From NCBI RefSeq assembly GCF_003597675.1, contig NZ_CP030828.1, forward strand, positions 694,001 through 758,000: a DNA stretch of 64,000 nucleotides. The letters run 5' to 3'. The position numbers and the translations under genes were made by a program. Shown here one piece after another: positions 45,843 through 55,430 of this stretch. Under the pieces are notes generated by a model. That model was not told the origin of the DNA. It did not search any database and saw only the letters and a program-made list of their open reading frames with translations. The stretch is from Neorhizobium sp. NCHU2750 (GTDB lineage: Bacteria; Pseudomonadota; Alphaproteobacteria; Rhizobiales; Rhizobiaceae). How positions within the stretch are numbered: position 1 is the stretch's first letter; every line of letters starts with the position of its first letter.

Positions 45843-46508
45843 ATGCCTCTGAAACCTCCCAGCCGTAGAAAAAACGATCCTGAAAGGACGAAGGCGGATA
45901 TCCTCGATGTCGCCACCGTCGAATTCGCGACGCATGGGCTTGCCGGCGGGCGTATCGATGCCATCGCAGAGAAGACCCGCACGTCGAAGCGGATGATCTA
46001 TTATTATTTCGGTGGCAAGGAAGATCTCTACCTGGCTGTGCTGGAGCGGTCCTACCGGCAGATCCGGACGATCGAGGCCGATCTCGAACTTCAGGAAATG
46101 CCACCGGAAAAGGCGCTTCGCATCCTTATTGCGGCGACCTTCGACTATGATGAAGCCAACCCGGATTTCATTCGGCTCGTCAGCAGCGAGAACATCAACT
46201 ACGCAGCCCACATGCACCGGTCCGAATCGCTGCGCGATCTCAACGTCTCGATCATCAACACTCTGGCTGCAATCTTGGCCAGGGGTGCAGCCGAGGGTGT
46301 GTTCAAGCGTAATGCCGATCCGATCGATGTGCATATGCTGATAAGTGCATTCTGTTTCTTCCGCGTTTCCAACCGCCATACATTCGGAACGATCTTTCGG
46401 CGCGATCTTTCCGAGCCTACCCTGCTCGGGCACCATAAGCAGATGATCGTGGATGTGGTTCTCGGCTATCTCATGACGCCTGGGGATGAGCCCGAAATCT
46501 GTCGGTAG
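45843..46508 (+). CDS. TetR-family transcriptional regulator
   Basis: A 221-residue TetR protein. The HTH (about residues 18-64) shows TKADILDVATVEFATHGLAGGRIDAIAEKTRTSKRMIYYYFGGKEDLY in pieces typical of TetR, with the YYYFG end of the recognition helix. The C-terminal domain is helical, resembling the NicS/RutR-like group. It is 128 bp upstream of the ureidoglycine aminohydrolase gene in the same direction and may regulate it. It is only a distant candidate for the missing RutR. Divergent from the TPP-riboswitch operon. Confidence 0.87.
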   Translation: MPLKPPSRRKNDPERTKADILDVATVEFATHGLAGGRIDAIAEKTRTSKRMIYYYFGGKEDLYLAVLERSYRQIRTIEADLELQEMPPEKALRILIAATFDYDEANPDFIRLVSSENINYAAHMHRSESLRDLNVSIINTLAAILARGAAEGVFKRNADPIDVHMLISAFCFFRVSNRHTFGTIFRRDLSEPTLLGHHKQMIVDVVLGYLMTPGDEPEICR

Positions 46509-46636
46509 CGTCGATCGCAGCGATCCTGCCGCCGGCGCTCGGCTATCTCCCGGCGGCCTGTCATCCCCGGTCTTTTGACGATTGCTGAATCGCTTGGGCG
46601 CCATTAAATCATGAGGATCACAGACGGGGATAGCGC

Positions 46637-47458
46637 ATGACAGACGGCAGGTATTTTTCTTCAGTCGGCGGGCTTCCGCCACAGACGCAGCTTCTTTCCA
46701 GCAAGGCAGTCTTCACGACGGCTTATGCAGTCATTCCCGGCACCGTCATGAGCGACATCGTCACCAGCGTTCTGCCGCACTGGGAGAAGACTCGCGCCTG
46801 GATCCTCAGTCGCCCGCTTACCGGCTTTGCCGAGACCTTTTCGCAATATATCGTCGAGGTTCAACCCGGCGGCGGCAGCATGCGTCCTGAGCCGGACGTG
46901 CGGGCTTCCGCTGCGATTTTCGTCGTAAAAGGTGAGCTTTCAATCGAACTGGATGGGCAAAGCCACAATTTGCGCGAAGGTTCTTTCGCCTATTTGCCAG
47001 CAGGATCGAAATGGACGGTGCGTGGCGAGGGGGATGTTCCCTGTCGTTTCCACTGGGTGCGCAAGGCTTTCAAGGTCGTGGACGGTCTGGAGCCGCCGCC
47101 GGCAATATTCACGCATGAGGACGACTGCGTGATGGATCCGATGCCGGATACCAACGGACGCTGGGCAACGACGCGTTTCATCGATCCGTCGGATGTGCGC
47201 TACGACATGCATCTCAACATCGTCACCTTCGAACCGGGCGCCGTCATTCCCTTCATGGAAACCCATATCATGGAGCATGGTCTCTATGTTCTGGAGGGGA
47301 AAGCCGTCTATCGGCTGAATCAGGACTGGGTCGAAGTCGAAGCGGGGGACTATATGTGGCTGCGCTCCTTCTGCCCGCAGGCCTGCTATGCCGGCGGGCC
47401 GGGACGGTTCCGCTATCTGCTCTACAAGGATGTGAACCGGCATGCCGACCTTTGGTAG
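46637..47458 (+). CDS. allE: (S)-ureidoglycine aminohydrolase (bicupin, AllE/UGlyAH)
   Basis: A 273-residue bicupin that releases ammonia from (S)-ureidoglycine in purine/allantoin degradation. Two cupin domains are visible: residues 70-140 (FVVKGELSIELDGQSHNLREGSFAYLPAGS) and 190-255 (FMETHIMEHGLYVLEGKAVYRLN). The E-x-H and E-H-G pattern in the second gives the Mn-binding site. A strong terminator follows. No allantoinase or allantoate hydrolase is adjacent, though hydantoinase-type enzymes are encoded 13 kb away. Confidence 0.88.
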   Translation: MTDGRYFSSVGGLPPQTQLLSSKAVFTTAYAVIPGTVMSDIVTSVLPHWEKTRAWILSRPLTGFAETFSQYIVEVQPGGGSMRPEPDVRASAAIFVVKGELSIELDGQSHNLREGSFAYLPAGSKWTVRGEGDVPCRFHWVRKAFKVVDGLEPPPAIFTHEDDCVMDPMPDTNGRWATTRFIDPSDVRYDMHLNIVTFEPGAVIPFMETHIMEHGLYVLEGKAVYRLNQDWVEVEAGDYMWLRSFCPQACYAGGPGRFRYLLYKDVNRHADLW

Positions 47459-47468
47459 AAGAATATGC

Positions 47469-47493
47469 AACGCGGCCACCGGCCGCGTTTTTT
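47469..47493 (+). terminator. Rho-independent terminator after the aminohydrolase
   Basis: AACGCGGCC, 3-nt loop ACC, GGCCGCGTT followed by a run of T (six Ts at 47488-47493). Textbook intrinsic terminator 10 bp after the allE stop. Confidence 0.92.
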
Positions 47494-47619
47494 GATCTGC
47501 AGCAGACCTACAGGCTTTATTGACCTGTCTGGCAAATTTGTAATATCGATATCCTCACCATGTATGACAAGATTGTGCCGCAGCAAGGCCATCGATGATC
47601 CTGGGGAGGATTTGGATTT

Positions 47620-48420
47620 ATGCTGAAAAGACTTCTGCTGACGGGCGCCGCAGGTGGTGTCGGTCGGAGCATTCGCCCGTTGTTGTCGCAACTTGCGGAG
47701 CATGTTGTTCTGTCGGATATCGGCCAGGTGACCGAGGTCGGGCCGAAAGAGAATTTCGTCCGCTGCGACCTCGCCGATGCAAAAAGCGTCGCGCAGCTCG
47801 TGGATGGCGTTGACGGGATCATTCATCTCGGCGGCATTTCGGTCGAACGAGGCTTTGAGCCCATCCTTCAGGGCAATATTATCGGCCTTTACAATCTTTA
47901 TGAGGCGGCGCGCCATCACGGCAAGCCACGCATCGTATTCGCCAGTTCCAACCACGTGGTCGGCTATTATCGGTGCGACGAACATCTCGACAACACGGTC
48001 TACCCCCGGCCGGACTCGCTCTATGGCGTATCGAAGGTGTTCGGTGAGGCGGTCGCCAGCATGTATCACGACAAGTTCGGCCAGGAGACCTTGTCCCTGC
48101 GTATCGGTTCCTGTTTCGAACGGCCGCTCAATAAGCGCATGCTCTCCACATGGTTGAGCTACAGGGATTTCGTCTCTCTGTGTGGGCGGGCTTTTCTCAC
48201 ACCAAAACTCGGCCACACAATCGTCTATGGCGCGTCCGCGAATGAAAAGCGCTGGTGGGACAACAGCAAGGCTGACTTCCTCGGTTGGCACCCGGAAGAC
48301 AGTTCGGCTCAATGGAGTGCGGAAATCTATGCAGCGTCAGGTCCGGAGAACCCGGCCGACCCGGCAGTCATATACCAGGGTGGCGCCTTCGCGGCGCTGG
48401 GGCATCCGGACGACAGTTGA
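47620..48420 (+). CDS. udh: Uronate dehydrogenase
   Basis: A 266-residue extended-SDR enzyme that oxidises D-galacturonate or D-glucuronate to the aldaro-lactone with NAD+. It strongly resembles the characterised Agrobacterium Udh: GAAGGVG at 9-15 (nucleotide loop), HLGGISVE (69-76), ILQGNIIGLYNLYEAARHHGKPRIVFASSNH as spaced blocks, Y135-x3-K139 (YGVSK) and NEKRWWDNS. It is followed by an aldehyde dehydrogenase that could act at the end of the same oxidative pathway. No dehydratase (Gci, KdgD) is adjacent. Confidence 0.92.
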   Translation: MLKRLLLTGAAGGVGRSIRPLLSQLAEHVVLSDIGQVTEVGPKENFVRCDLADAKSVAQLVDGVDGIIHLGGISVERGFEPILQGNIIGLYNLYEAARHHGKPRIVFASSNHVVGYYRCDEHLDNTVYPRPDSLYGVSKVFGEAVASMYHDKFGQETLSLRIGSCFERPLNKRMLSTWLSYRDFVSLCGRAFLTPKLGHTIVYGASANEKRWWDNSKADFLGWHPEDSSAQWSAEIYAASGPENPADPAVIYQGGAFAALGHPDDS

Positions 48421-48507
48421 ATTCCCCAGGTCCTGCAACTTACATGCACGCATGACGGTACACAAATGTATGACGGGCCGCTGCGGCCAACAGGGAAGGA
48501 TTTCACC

Positions 48508-49941
48508 ATGAGCATTCATCAAAATCTGATCGCTGGCGAATGGGTCGGCGGCAATGGTTCGGAAAACATCAATCCGTCCGACACGAACGATGTGGTCGGG
48601 CTTTATGCGCAGGCATCCGCTGACGATGTCCGGGCAGCGATTGCGGCGGCGAAGGCCGCCTTTCCCACCTGGTCGCGGTCCGGCATTCTGGAACGTCACG
48701 CGATCCTCAGGAAGGCTGCCGACGAAATCCTGGCACGTAAGCAGGAGTTGGGCGAACTGCTGGCTCGCGAAGAAGGCAAGACCCTGCCGGAAGGCATCGG
48801 CGAGGTAACCCGTGCCGCCCAGATCTTCGACTTCTTTTCCGGTGAAACGCTGCGGCTTGCCGGTGAGATGTTACCATCGGCCCGGCCGGGCATCGGCGTC
48901 GAGATCACACGGGATCCGTTGGGTGTCATCGGTATCATCACGCCGTGGAATTTCCCGATTGCCATTCCCGCATGGAAAATCGCGCCGGCGCTTTGCTACG
49001 GCAATACCGTCGTCTTCAAGCCGGCCGAACTCGTGCCGGGCTGCTCTTGGGCGATCGTCGATATCCTCCACCGTGCGGGCCTGCCGAAGGGCGTGCTCAA
49101 TCTCGTCATGGGGCCGGGCTCGGTCGTCGGCCAGGCAATGCTGGATAGCCCCGATCTCGCCGGGATTACGTTTACCGGGTCGACCGGCACGGGCAAGCGT
49201 GTCGCTCTTGCATCACTCGAGCATAACCGCAAGTTCCAGCTTGAAATGGGTGGCAAGAATCCGATGGTGGTGCTGGACGATGCCGATCTCGGCGTAGCGG
49301 TCGAGGCGGCCGCCAATTCCGGTTTCTTCTCTACCGGCCAACGCTGCACGGCATCTTCCCGGCTGATCGTCACCGAGGGCATTCACGACAAGTTCGTGGC
49401 CGCTCTGACCGAAAGATTGAAGGGGATCAAGGTTGGCCATGCGTTGAAGCCGGAGACGCATGTCGGGCCCGTCGTCGACGCCCGGCAGTTGAAGCAGGAC
49501 ACGGATTATATCGATATCGGCGTGAGAGAAGGAGCAAAGCTCGCCTTTGGCGGCGAGCGGCTCGAACTCGATACCCCTGGTTTCTACCTGCAGCCGACCT
49601 TGTTCACCGAGGCCACCAACCAGATGCGTATCTCCAGGGAGGAGATATTCGGGCCGGTGGCAAGCGTCATCCGGGTGAAGGATTATGACGAAGCGCTGGC
49701 CGTCGCCAATGATACGCCCTTCGGTCTTTCCGCCGGGATCGCCACCACGAGCCTGAAATATGCCACGCATTTCAAGCGGAATTCCGAGGCCGGCATGGTG
49801 ATGGTCAATCTGCCGACGGCGGGTGTGGATTTCCACGTGCCGTTCGGGGGGCGCAAGGCATCGTCCTTCGGGCCACGCGAACAGGGCAAGTATGCAGCGG
49901 AATTCTTCACCGTGGTGAAGACCTCCTACACGCTGGCTTGA
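48508..49941 (+). CDS. Aldehyde dehydrogenase, probable 2,5-dioxovalerate (ketoglutarate semialdehyde) dehydrogenase
   Basis: A 477-residue NAD(P)-dependent aldehyde dehydrogenase. It shows ITPWNFPIAIPAWKIAPAL, FTGSTGTGKRV, the catalytic Glu in LEMGGKNP and the catalytic Cys in STGQRCTASSR. Close in style to alpha-ketoglutarate semialdehyde dehydrogenases of sugar-acid oxidation. Position right after uronate dehydrogenase supports that role: uronate to aldarate to KGSA to 2-oxoglutarate. ATG 48508 (MSIHQNLIAGEW) is preferred over a codon at 48466. Two hairpins follow. Confidence 0.87.
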   Translation: MSIHQNLIAGEWVGGNGSENINPSDTNDVVGLYAQASADDVRAAIAAAKAAFPTWSRSGILERHAILRKAADEILARKQELGELLAREEGKTLPEGIGEVTRAAQIFDFFSGETLRLAGEMLPSARPGIGVEITRDPLGVIGIITPWNFPIAIPAWKIAPALCYGNTVVFKPAELVPGCSWAIVDILHRAGLPKGVLNLVMGPGSVVGQAMLDSPDLAGITFTGSTGTGKRVALASLEHNRKFQLEMGGKNPMVVLDDADLGVAVEAAANSGFFSTGQRCTASSRLIVTEGIHDKFVAALTERLKGIKVGHALKPETHVGPVVDARQLKQDTDYIDIGVREGAKLAFGGERLELDTPGFYLQPTLFTEATNQMRISREEIFGPVASVIRVKDYDEALAVANDTPFGLSAGIATTSLKYATHFKRNSEAGMVMVNLPTAGVDFHVPFGGRKASSFGPREQGKYAAEFFTVVKTSYTLA

Positions 49942-49949
49942 GCATCGAT

Positions 49950-50025
49950 TTGCCCGGCTGACAAAGGTCCGGGCAATCTGAAATTTAGCTTTACTCCGTC
50001 CGCGGCCGAAAAACCGTGGACGGAG
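49950..50025 (+). terminator. Two tandem hairpins after the aldehyde dehydrogenase
   Basis: First stem TTGCCCGG / CCGGGCAA (49950-49976, 11-nt loop), followed by an A/T-rich stretch. Second, 12-bp stem CTCCGTCCGCGG / CCGTGGACGGAG with one G-U pair (49994-50025, 8-nt loop). Neither has a strong U run; together they probably end the udh operon. Confidence 0.55.
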
Positions 50026-50079
50026 CGGCAGGACGCGTTATGTGTCTTTGGAAAACGATCAAAGACAAGGCAGGCAACA

Positions 50080-51135
50080 TTGGTTCAGCGCGTCAGCTTT
50101 TATATCCTTCTGGTGCTGGTGACGCTGGCCTTCATCGCCGTCCTGATACCTTTCTACTCAGCGGTCTTCTGGGCCGTCGTGTTCGCCATTATTTTCTTTC
50201 CGCTCTACTCGCGGCTTGAGCGCGGGCTTGGCGGTCGACGCAATATCGCCGCCGCCATCACCGTCCTGATCTGCCTGTGCCTCGTCATCCTGCCGGGGCT
50301 GGCAATCCTCAGTTCCCTCATTCAGGAGGGAACATCTCTCTATAAGCGCATCGCAAGCGGAGAGATAAATGTCGGCAATATGGTCAATCAGGTTGTCGCA
50401 GCCATGCCGGCCTTCGTTCAGGAACGGATAAGCAGTTTCGAGACGGAAGGGTTTTCGGAACTGCGGGAACGGCTCTCATCCTCGCTGATGCAGGGTGGCA
50501 GCTTCTTTGCCGGTCGCGCTCTGACCTTCGGCCAGAGTACGCTCGAGTTTTTCGTCGCTTTCGGCCTGATGCTCTATCTTCTGTTCTTCCTGTTTCGCGA
50601 TGGGCGATCCTTGGCGGCCACCATTCGCAACGCAGCGCCTCTGAGCGACGAGCATACGAGCCAGTTCATGGCGAAATTCGCCTCCGTGGTCCGAGCGACG
50701 GTACGGGGCAACATCATCATCGCCATCGTGCAGGGTGCAATCGGCGGGGTCACATTCTGGTTCCTCGGGGTTCAGCCGGCGCTTCTCTGGGGCGTTTTGA
50801 TGGTCATCCTGTCGCTGGTGCCCGCGGTGGGGGCCGCTCTCGTATGGGTTCCGACGGCCATCTACCTTGCGGTGACAGGGGAAATCATAAAGGCAGCAGT
50901 CATCGTCGCCGTGGGTGTGTTCGTGATCGGCCTGATCGACAATCTGCTTCGTCCGCCGCTGGTGGGCAAGGAAACCAAACTGCCCGATTACGTGGTTCTG
51001 ATCTCTACGGTGGGAGGCATCGCTCTCGTTGGTGTCAATGGTTTCGTGATTGGACCATTGATCGCCGCCCTGTTTATCTCCGCCTGGTCACTCTTCGCCA
51101 AGGAACGGCATGATGGTGGCCAATTGCCGGAATGA
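50080..51135 (+). CDS. AI-2E family transporter (PerM/YdbI-like membrane protein)
   Basis: A 351-residue integral membrane protein with about seven to eight hydrophobic segments, typical of the AI-2E exporter/PerM family: WAVVFAIIFFPLYSRLERGLGGRRNIAAAITVL, a large soluble loop at 90-150, and the conserved LVPAVGAALVWVPTAIYL and NLLRPPLVGKETKLPDYVVLISTVGGI. The best start is TTG 50080 after AAGGCAGG; no ATG precedes the first membrane segment in frame. Transport substrate in this family is variable (AI-2, sodium/proton, other). Unlinked to the genes around it. Confidence 0.85.
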   Translation: MVQRVSFYILLVLVTLAFIAVLIPFYSAVFWAVVFAIIFFPLYSRLERGLGGRRNIAAAITVLICLCLVILPGLAILSSLIQEGTSLYKRIASGEINVGNMVNQVVAAMPAFVQERISSFETEGFSELRERLSSSLMQGGSFFAGRALTFGQSTLEFFVAFGLMLYLLFFLFRDGRSLAATIRNAAPLSDEHTSQFMAKFASVVRATVRGNIIIAIVQGAIGGVTFWFLGVQPALLWGVLMVILSLVPAVGAALVWVPTAIYLAVTGEIIKAAVIVAVGVFVIGLIDNLLRPPLVGKETKLPDYVVLISTVGGIALVGVNGFVIGPLIAALFISAWSLFAKERHDGGQLPE

Positions 51136-51248
51136 AGGCCCTTGCGATGCTACATGATCGGACTATGGTCGCGCCAGAACGCCGGCAAAGGTCTTAGGGC
51201 GGAACTAAGGCTGTGCCCGGCGGTTGCCTGACCATATGCTGGTGGCAG

Positions 51249-51719
51249 ATGCTTCGCACGAAGGAGACCATTATCCACTCCCGTCGACAGATCGCGATCA
51301 TGTTTCTCCTGATCCTTTGCGCCTTGCCCGTTGCGCTGTCGGCAGGCCCAGCGAGCGCGCGAAATGGCGGGCAGGGGGGCAGCTCTGGTGGAGATGGCGG
51401 CGCAGGTCATGGCGGCTCCGACGGTGGCGGTCGGGGCGGTTCTGGCCACGGAAACGGCGCGGATGGCGGCAACGGCAGCGGCAAGTCGGATTCGGCTGGC
51501 CGTGGTAAAGCGGCGGCAGCGAGCAATGAGCAGGACAGTTCCGCGACGGGAGCCGCTACCATCGGTGGCGATGGTATCAATGTCAGGCATCGCAACGGGA
51601 TTGCCGAAGAAGTCAACGCCAAGGGGCGTTATGTCATGCGTGATGCTCAAGGACGAACTATCGTAAACCGTGCCGCCACGGCTGCCGACATCTCTCGCCT
51701 GAAGACCTTCTCGCGATAA
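51249..51719 (+). CDS. Glycine-rich secreted protein, hypothetical
   Basis: A 156-residue protein with a clear signal peptide (basic MLRTKETIIHSRRQ, hydrophobic IAIMFLLILCALPVALSA, cleavage near ASA|RN). A Gly/Ser-rich low-complexity segment of about 45 residues follows (NGGQGGSSGGDGGAGHGG and similar). The C-terminal domain of about 50 residues is GINVRHRNGIAEEVNAKGRYV-MRDAQGRTIVNR-TAADISRL. The C-terminal part looks like the small envelope proteins found near sensor kinases in rhizobia, but I do not recognise a function. ATG 51249 is the best start; an in-frame ATG at 51300 would remove the basic tail. Convergent with the response regulator gene. Confidence 0.6.
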   Translation: MLRTKETIIHSRRQIAIMFLLILCALPVALSAGPASARNGGQGGSSGGDGGAGHGGSDGGGRGGSGHGNGADGGNGSGKSDSAGRGKAAAASNEQDSSATGAATIGGDGINVRHRNGIAEEVNAKGRYVMRDAQGRTIVNRAATAADISRLKTFSR

Positions 51720-51780
51720 TCGCGGGTCCGTGAATTGGTAGCCCCGCATGACTTCTGCGGAGAATTTCGGCGCTTTGACC

Positions 51781-52440
51781 TTACGCTAAAGGACGGATTG
51801 CGCCTTCTCTGACGGCCTCGTTCCAAGCAATGGCAGCGGCAGTTCTGTTGCTGACATTCAGTTTCGCAAAAATCCGCGTCATGTGGTGCTTGACCGTCTT
51901 CTCATGCAGGTCGAGTTCTATGGCAACGGACTTGTTGCTGAGACCGCCTGCGGCGAGTTCCAGCACCTCGCGCTCGCGTGCCGTCAGTTCGCGCAGGCCA
52001 GCGACAAGGTTCGAAATTTCCGGATATGCCGGCTCGGACAACAGCTTGGCTGATAGCGTCGGAGCCACATATCCCTCACCTGCAGCGACGGAACGGAGGA
52101 TGTCGGCAAGCGATGTCGAGCCGATACCTTTGAGCACGTAGCCCTTTGCGCCATCCTGCAGGGCGCGGCGGATATCGTCGCTGGTTTCGGATACCGTCAG
52201 CATCACGATATTCTGGTCGGGACGTTCCGTCAGAATGGGCGCAATGGCATTGAGGCCACCGCCCGGCATCGAAATGTCCATCAGCAGTATATCCGGGTGG
52301 TGGCTCTGGACGATCCGGATTGCATCGTCGCGGCTGCCACCTTCTGCCACAATGCTGAAGCCGAGTTCGGTCAGCGTACGTGCCACGCCCTCGCGAAACA
52401 ATGGGTGATCGTCACATACGGCAACCCGCAGATCGGTCAT
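51781..52440 (-). CDS. NarL/FixJ-type LuxR-family response regulator
   Basis: A 219-residue response regulator. The receiver domain has D10/D11 (CDDHPLF), phospho-acceptor D55 ([11 protein letters not shown]) and K in YVLKG. The C-terminal LuxR HTH (about 150-215) reads [35 protein letters not shown] in family-typical blocks. Its ATG at 52440 overlaps the sensor kinase stop by one base (TGATG), so the pair is coupled. Target genes unknown; the Gly-rich protein is encoded convergently next to it. Confidence 0.92.
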   Translation of the reverse strand: MTDLRVAVCDDHPLFREGVARTLTELGFSIVAEGGSRDDAIRIVQSHHPDILLMDISMPGGGLNAIAPILTERPDQNIVMLTVSETSDDIRRALQDGAKGYVLKGIGSTSLADILRSVAAGEGYVAPTLSAKLLSEPAYPEISNLVAGLRELTAREREVLELAAGGLSNKSVAIELDLHEKTVKHHMTRIFAKLNVSNRTAAAIAWNEAVREGAIRPLA

Positions 52441-53840
52441 CAAGATTTCTCCGTTTCACTCGTCTTCAATGAAATCGTCACAGTCGTACCGCTGGCTCCG
52501 GACAGGACTGAAAATCCGCCGCCGAGGCTCTCGATCCGTTCGCGCAATCCGGCGATACCGAGGCTTGTTGGCTTTACCGAGGCAAGGTCGAAACCGGGTC
52601 CCTTGTCGATGACATCGATGATAACGCAGTCATCCTGCAAACGTTGCAGCACCTGCTGGCCCGCGCCTCCGGCATGTCTAAACCCGTTATTCAGCGTTTC
52701 CTGTACGAATCGGTAGATGCAGATCTTCTCGGCGGGCGAGGGCTGCCAGTCTGTATGGGAGCGGAGGAGGTCGACCGTGATACCGGTTCGCTCCTGATAA
52801 CGCTGCACGGCCTGGGAAATAACTTCGTGCAGGCCGGCTGACTCGATCTCGGGCAGGATGAGGTCATGACAAATGCTGCGGATCTCGCGCATCGCCTCCT
52901 GAAGGCTCATCTTTATCGATGCGACTTCGGCCTCCCGCTTCTCCACCAGTGCCTGGGCGCCGAGGATGGCAGGGCTGTCGATACGCAGCGACGCATAGGC
53001 GATTAGCTGTGCAGGTCCGTCATGAAGGTCGGCCCCAAGCCGCCGCAGAAAGCGTTCATTGAGAGCGGTCGTACGCTGACTTGCGTTGTGAACACGCTCA
53101 TGCAGCGCTCGGTTCTGCTTGAGCAGGTGTGACAGTTCGCCAACCCTCGCATTGAGGAGACCGCGTTGAAGGTCGATCAGCCGACTACCACGAAGGACGA
53201 TCAATGAGAGGAGGGCAAAAATGCCTGCGATGACGGCCGCCACCGCCAGCCAGGCGCGAAGCCTTGCGCTGTAGAGGCTGCGTTCGAAATCGCTTGCCAC
53301 CTCATAGAACTCGGAAACCGCCACTACTTCCCCCGACCAGGGCTGGAGGATCGGATTGTAGATCTTCAGAAGTGGCAACTTTGCATCGCCCAGCGTGGTG
53401 GCTTCCTGCGGGTCGATGTCGTTGAACTCCGAGACCATCTTGCCGGAAAACGCAGCCTTGAGGTCATCGCTCGGCTGCAGCTTTTGCCCCATCAGCTTCT
53501 TGTCATTGGCATAAAGAATGGTGCCATCCTTACGCCAGAGACGGAAGGAGACGAGACGCTGGCCCAATGCTCCTTGCGAAAGCGTTTCATCCAGCGCCCG
53601 CTCGACGGATTCGTCGAGTTTTTCAGTCGTCGTCATGTCGGGCAGGATTGGAGCTATGATGCTGTCGACATAGAGCGCCGTCGATGCCGCCGAGTTGCGG
53701 GTAACGGCCTCCTCGATCAGGCTGGCGACGAAGGCGCCGACGACGGCGATCGCAACAATGGATACGAAGCCGCCAGCCAGCAGAAACTGCCGGGCGAGAG
53801 ACTGTCCGTTCCAGTGAGCGACAACATTAGGCAGGCGCAC
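52440..53840 (-). CDS. NarX-like sensor histidine kinase
   Basis: A 466-residue membrane sensor kinase. TM1 (about 18-42), a periplasmic domain of about 150 residues ([22 protein letters not shown], a CACHE/PAS-like piece), TM2 (about 195-218), a coiled coil (about 225-260), then a HisKA_3 domain with H273 in [10 protein letters not shown]. The HATPase domain carries [19 protein letters not shown] and [18 protein letters not shown] start at 53840. Forms a two-component system with the overlapping NarL-type regulator. Signal unknown. Confidence 0.9.
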   Translation of the reverse strand: MRLPNVVAHWNGQSLARQFLLAGGFVSIVAIAVVGAFVASLIEEAVTRNSAASTALYVDSIIAPILPDMTTTEKLDESVERALDETLSQGALGQRLVSFRLWRKDGTILYANDKKLMGQKLQPSDDLKAAFSGKMVSEFNDIDPQEATTLGDAKLPLLKIYNPILQPWSGEVVAVSEFYEVASDFERSLYSARLRAWLAVAAVIAGIFALLSLIVLRGSRLIDLQRGLLNARVGELSHLLKQNRALHERVHNASQRTTALNERFLRRLGADLHDGPAQLIAYASLRIDSPAILGAQALVEKREAEVASIKMSLQEAMREIRSICHDLILPEIESAGLHEVISQAVQRYQERTGITVDLLRSHTDWQPSPAEKICIYRFVQETLNNGFRHAGGAGQQVLQRLQDDCVIIDVIDKGPGFDLASVKPTSLGIAGLRERIESLGGGFSVLSGASGTTVTISLKTSETEKS

Positions 53841-54040
53841 GAAAGCCTCGGTGGGTGCAGTAGCGCCAAGTAATTAAGGCTCAGCTTCAAAGCGTCAACT
53901 GCAATTTCTTGCACTTGTCGCAGTAGAAATCAGCACCGCGTCATCGTCGATCCTCCGGCCCATGCCGCTGTTCAGGTCATTGAATAAGCTATCGGCCCGA
54001 GGCGGTGCCCGGATACTTGGATGCGGCCTTCCTCCGCCTT

Positions 54041-55396
54041 TTATTCGTTGGAGGTCCGTTGCGCGGCATGGCGATTGACCGGCATCGACAGGCCGAGATT
54101 TTCTCTCAGTGTCGAGCCTTCATACTCGTCGCGGAACAGCCCGCGGCGGCGCAGCTCCGGCAATACCAGTTCGACAAAATCCGTCAGGCTTGCCGGCAGG
54201 GTCGGGAACATCAGGATGAAACCATCGGCAGCACGTGCCTCGAACCATTCTTCCATGAAGTCCGCAATTTCCTCTGGCGTACCGGTAATTCCGTTGCCTG
54301 TGCTCTTTTCCGCGTAGTGGCGAATGAGATGGCCGAGCGTATGTCCCTGCTTGATGAAGTCGGTGAGCTCTTCAAACAGTGCCTTTGACCCTTTCGGTTG
54401 CTGCGGCAGGCGCTCCATCGGAAACGGTTCGTCCAGTGCCGCTCCTGAGAGATCTGTCTCAAGGAACTCGCCCAGCATCCAGCGGCCGACGTCCGGATGA
54501 AGGTTGTTGATCAGGAAATCGACCTTTGCCTGCGCCTCTGCTCTGGTTGCCCCGACATTGACGACGATGCCTGGCATCATCTTCAGGTCGTCTTCTCGGC
54601 GACCGTATTTCGCCATCCGGCCTTTGACGTTTCGGTAGAATGCGCCATTGCGTTCGATGCTGGAGGCGAGGCTGAAGACGATTTCGGACGTCCTCGCGGC
54701 AAGCTCCATTCCCGCCTCCGAACCGCCGGCCTGGGCAATGACCGGCCGGCCCTGTGGTGTGGAGGCAATGTTGAGCGGACCACGAACCTGGAAATGCTTG
54801 CCCTTGTGGTCCAGCGTATGCAGCTTGTTCTTGTCGTAATAGATGCCGCTTTCGCGGTCGAGAAGCAGGGCATCGGGCTCGAAACTGTCCCAAAGGCCGA
54901 AGACCACGTCGACGAACTCTTCGCCGCGTTCATAGCGGATGGCGTGCGGATCGAGGCCGTCACGGTTGAAGTTGTATCCGGTTTCGTCGTGATCGGAGGT
55001 CACAACGTTCCAGCATGCCCGCCCGCCACTCAGATGATCGATCGACGAGAAGATGCGGGCGATGTTGAAGGGTTCGTAATAGCTGGTGGATGCCGTTGCC
55101 ACAAAACCGAGTTTCTCCGTCATCGCGGAAAGGGCAGTGATCAGCGTCAGCGGTTCAAAACGGTTCATCTTGGTGGGCGAACGGGAAAGCGCCTCTGGAT
55201 CGCCGATCGCAGCCGCTGGAGAGTCCGCCACGAACATGAAATCGAGCTTGGCGGTCTCGGATATGCGGGCAACATTGAGCAGATGATCGATCTTGTTCGC
55301 GCCGTTGACATCGGCGGCGGGATGCAGCCAGCTCGCCGGATTGAAGCCGAATGTGTAGACGAAGGTTCCAAGCTTCAATTTGTCGTCGCGGGCCAT
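54041..55396 (-). CDS. NtaA/SnaA/DszA-family FMN-dependent monooxygenase
   Basis: A 451-residue luciferase-like group C monooxygenase of the NtaA/SnaA/SoxA/DszA family, which attack nitrilotriacetate, EDTA, dibenzothiophene sulfone and similar compounds with FMNH2. Family marks: SSIDHLSGGRACWNVVTSD, ARYERG-like YERGEEFVDVV, HKGKHFQVRGPLNIASTPQGRPVIAQAG and a C-terminal DGFILMFPTLP. It is 34 bp after the HutC-type regulator and a polar amino-acid ABC transporter, so it probably oxidises an imported amino-acid-like compound. The partner flavin reductase is not adjacent; RutF is 18 kb away. Confidence 0.88.
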   Translation of the reverse strand: MARDDKLKLGTFVYTFGFNPASWLHPAADVNGANKIDHLLNVARISETAKLDFMFVADSPAAAIGDPEALSRSPTKMNRFEPLTLITALSAMTEKLGFVATASTSYYEPFNIARIFSSIDHLSGGRACWNVVTSDHDETGYNFNRDGLDPHAIRYERGEEFVDVVFGLWDSFEPDALLLDRESGIYYDKNKLHTLDHKGKHFQVRGPLNIASTPQGRPVIAQAGGSEAGMELAARTSEIVFSLASSIERNGAFYRNVKGRMAKYGRREDDLKMMPGIVVNVGATRAEAQAKVDFLINNLHPDVGRWMLGEFLETDLSGAALDEPFPMERLPQQPKGSKALFEELTDFIKQGHTLGHLIRHYAEKSTGNGITGTPEEIADFMEEWFEARAADGFILMFPTLPASLTDFVELVLPELRRRGLFRDEYEGSTLRENLGLSMPVNRHAAQRTSNE

Positions 55397-55430
55397 CGCC
55401 TGCCGTCTCCATGATGAAATGTATAAAAGG

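Noticed and set aside
45843..46508. TetR gene as the missing RutR
   Set aside because: It is 6 kb from rutA, separated by unrelated operons, and lies next to the ureidoglycine aminohydrolase gene; similarity to RutR is only at superfamily level.
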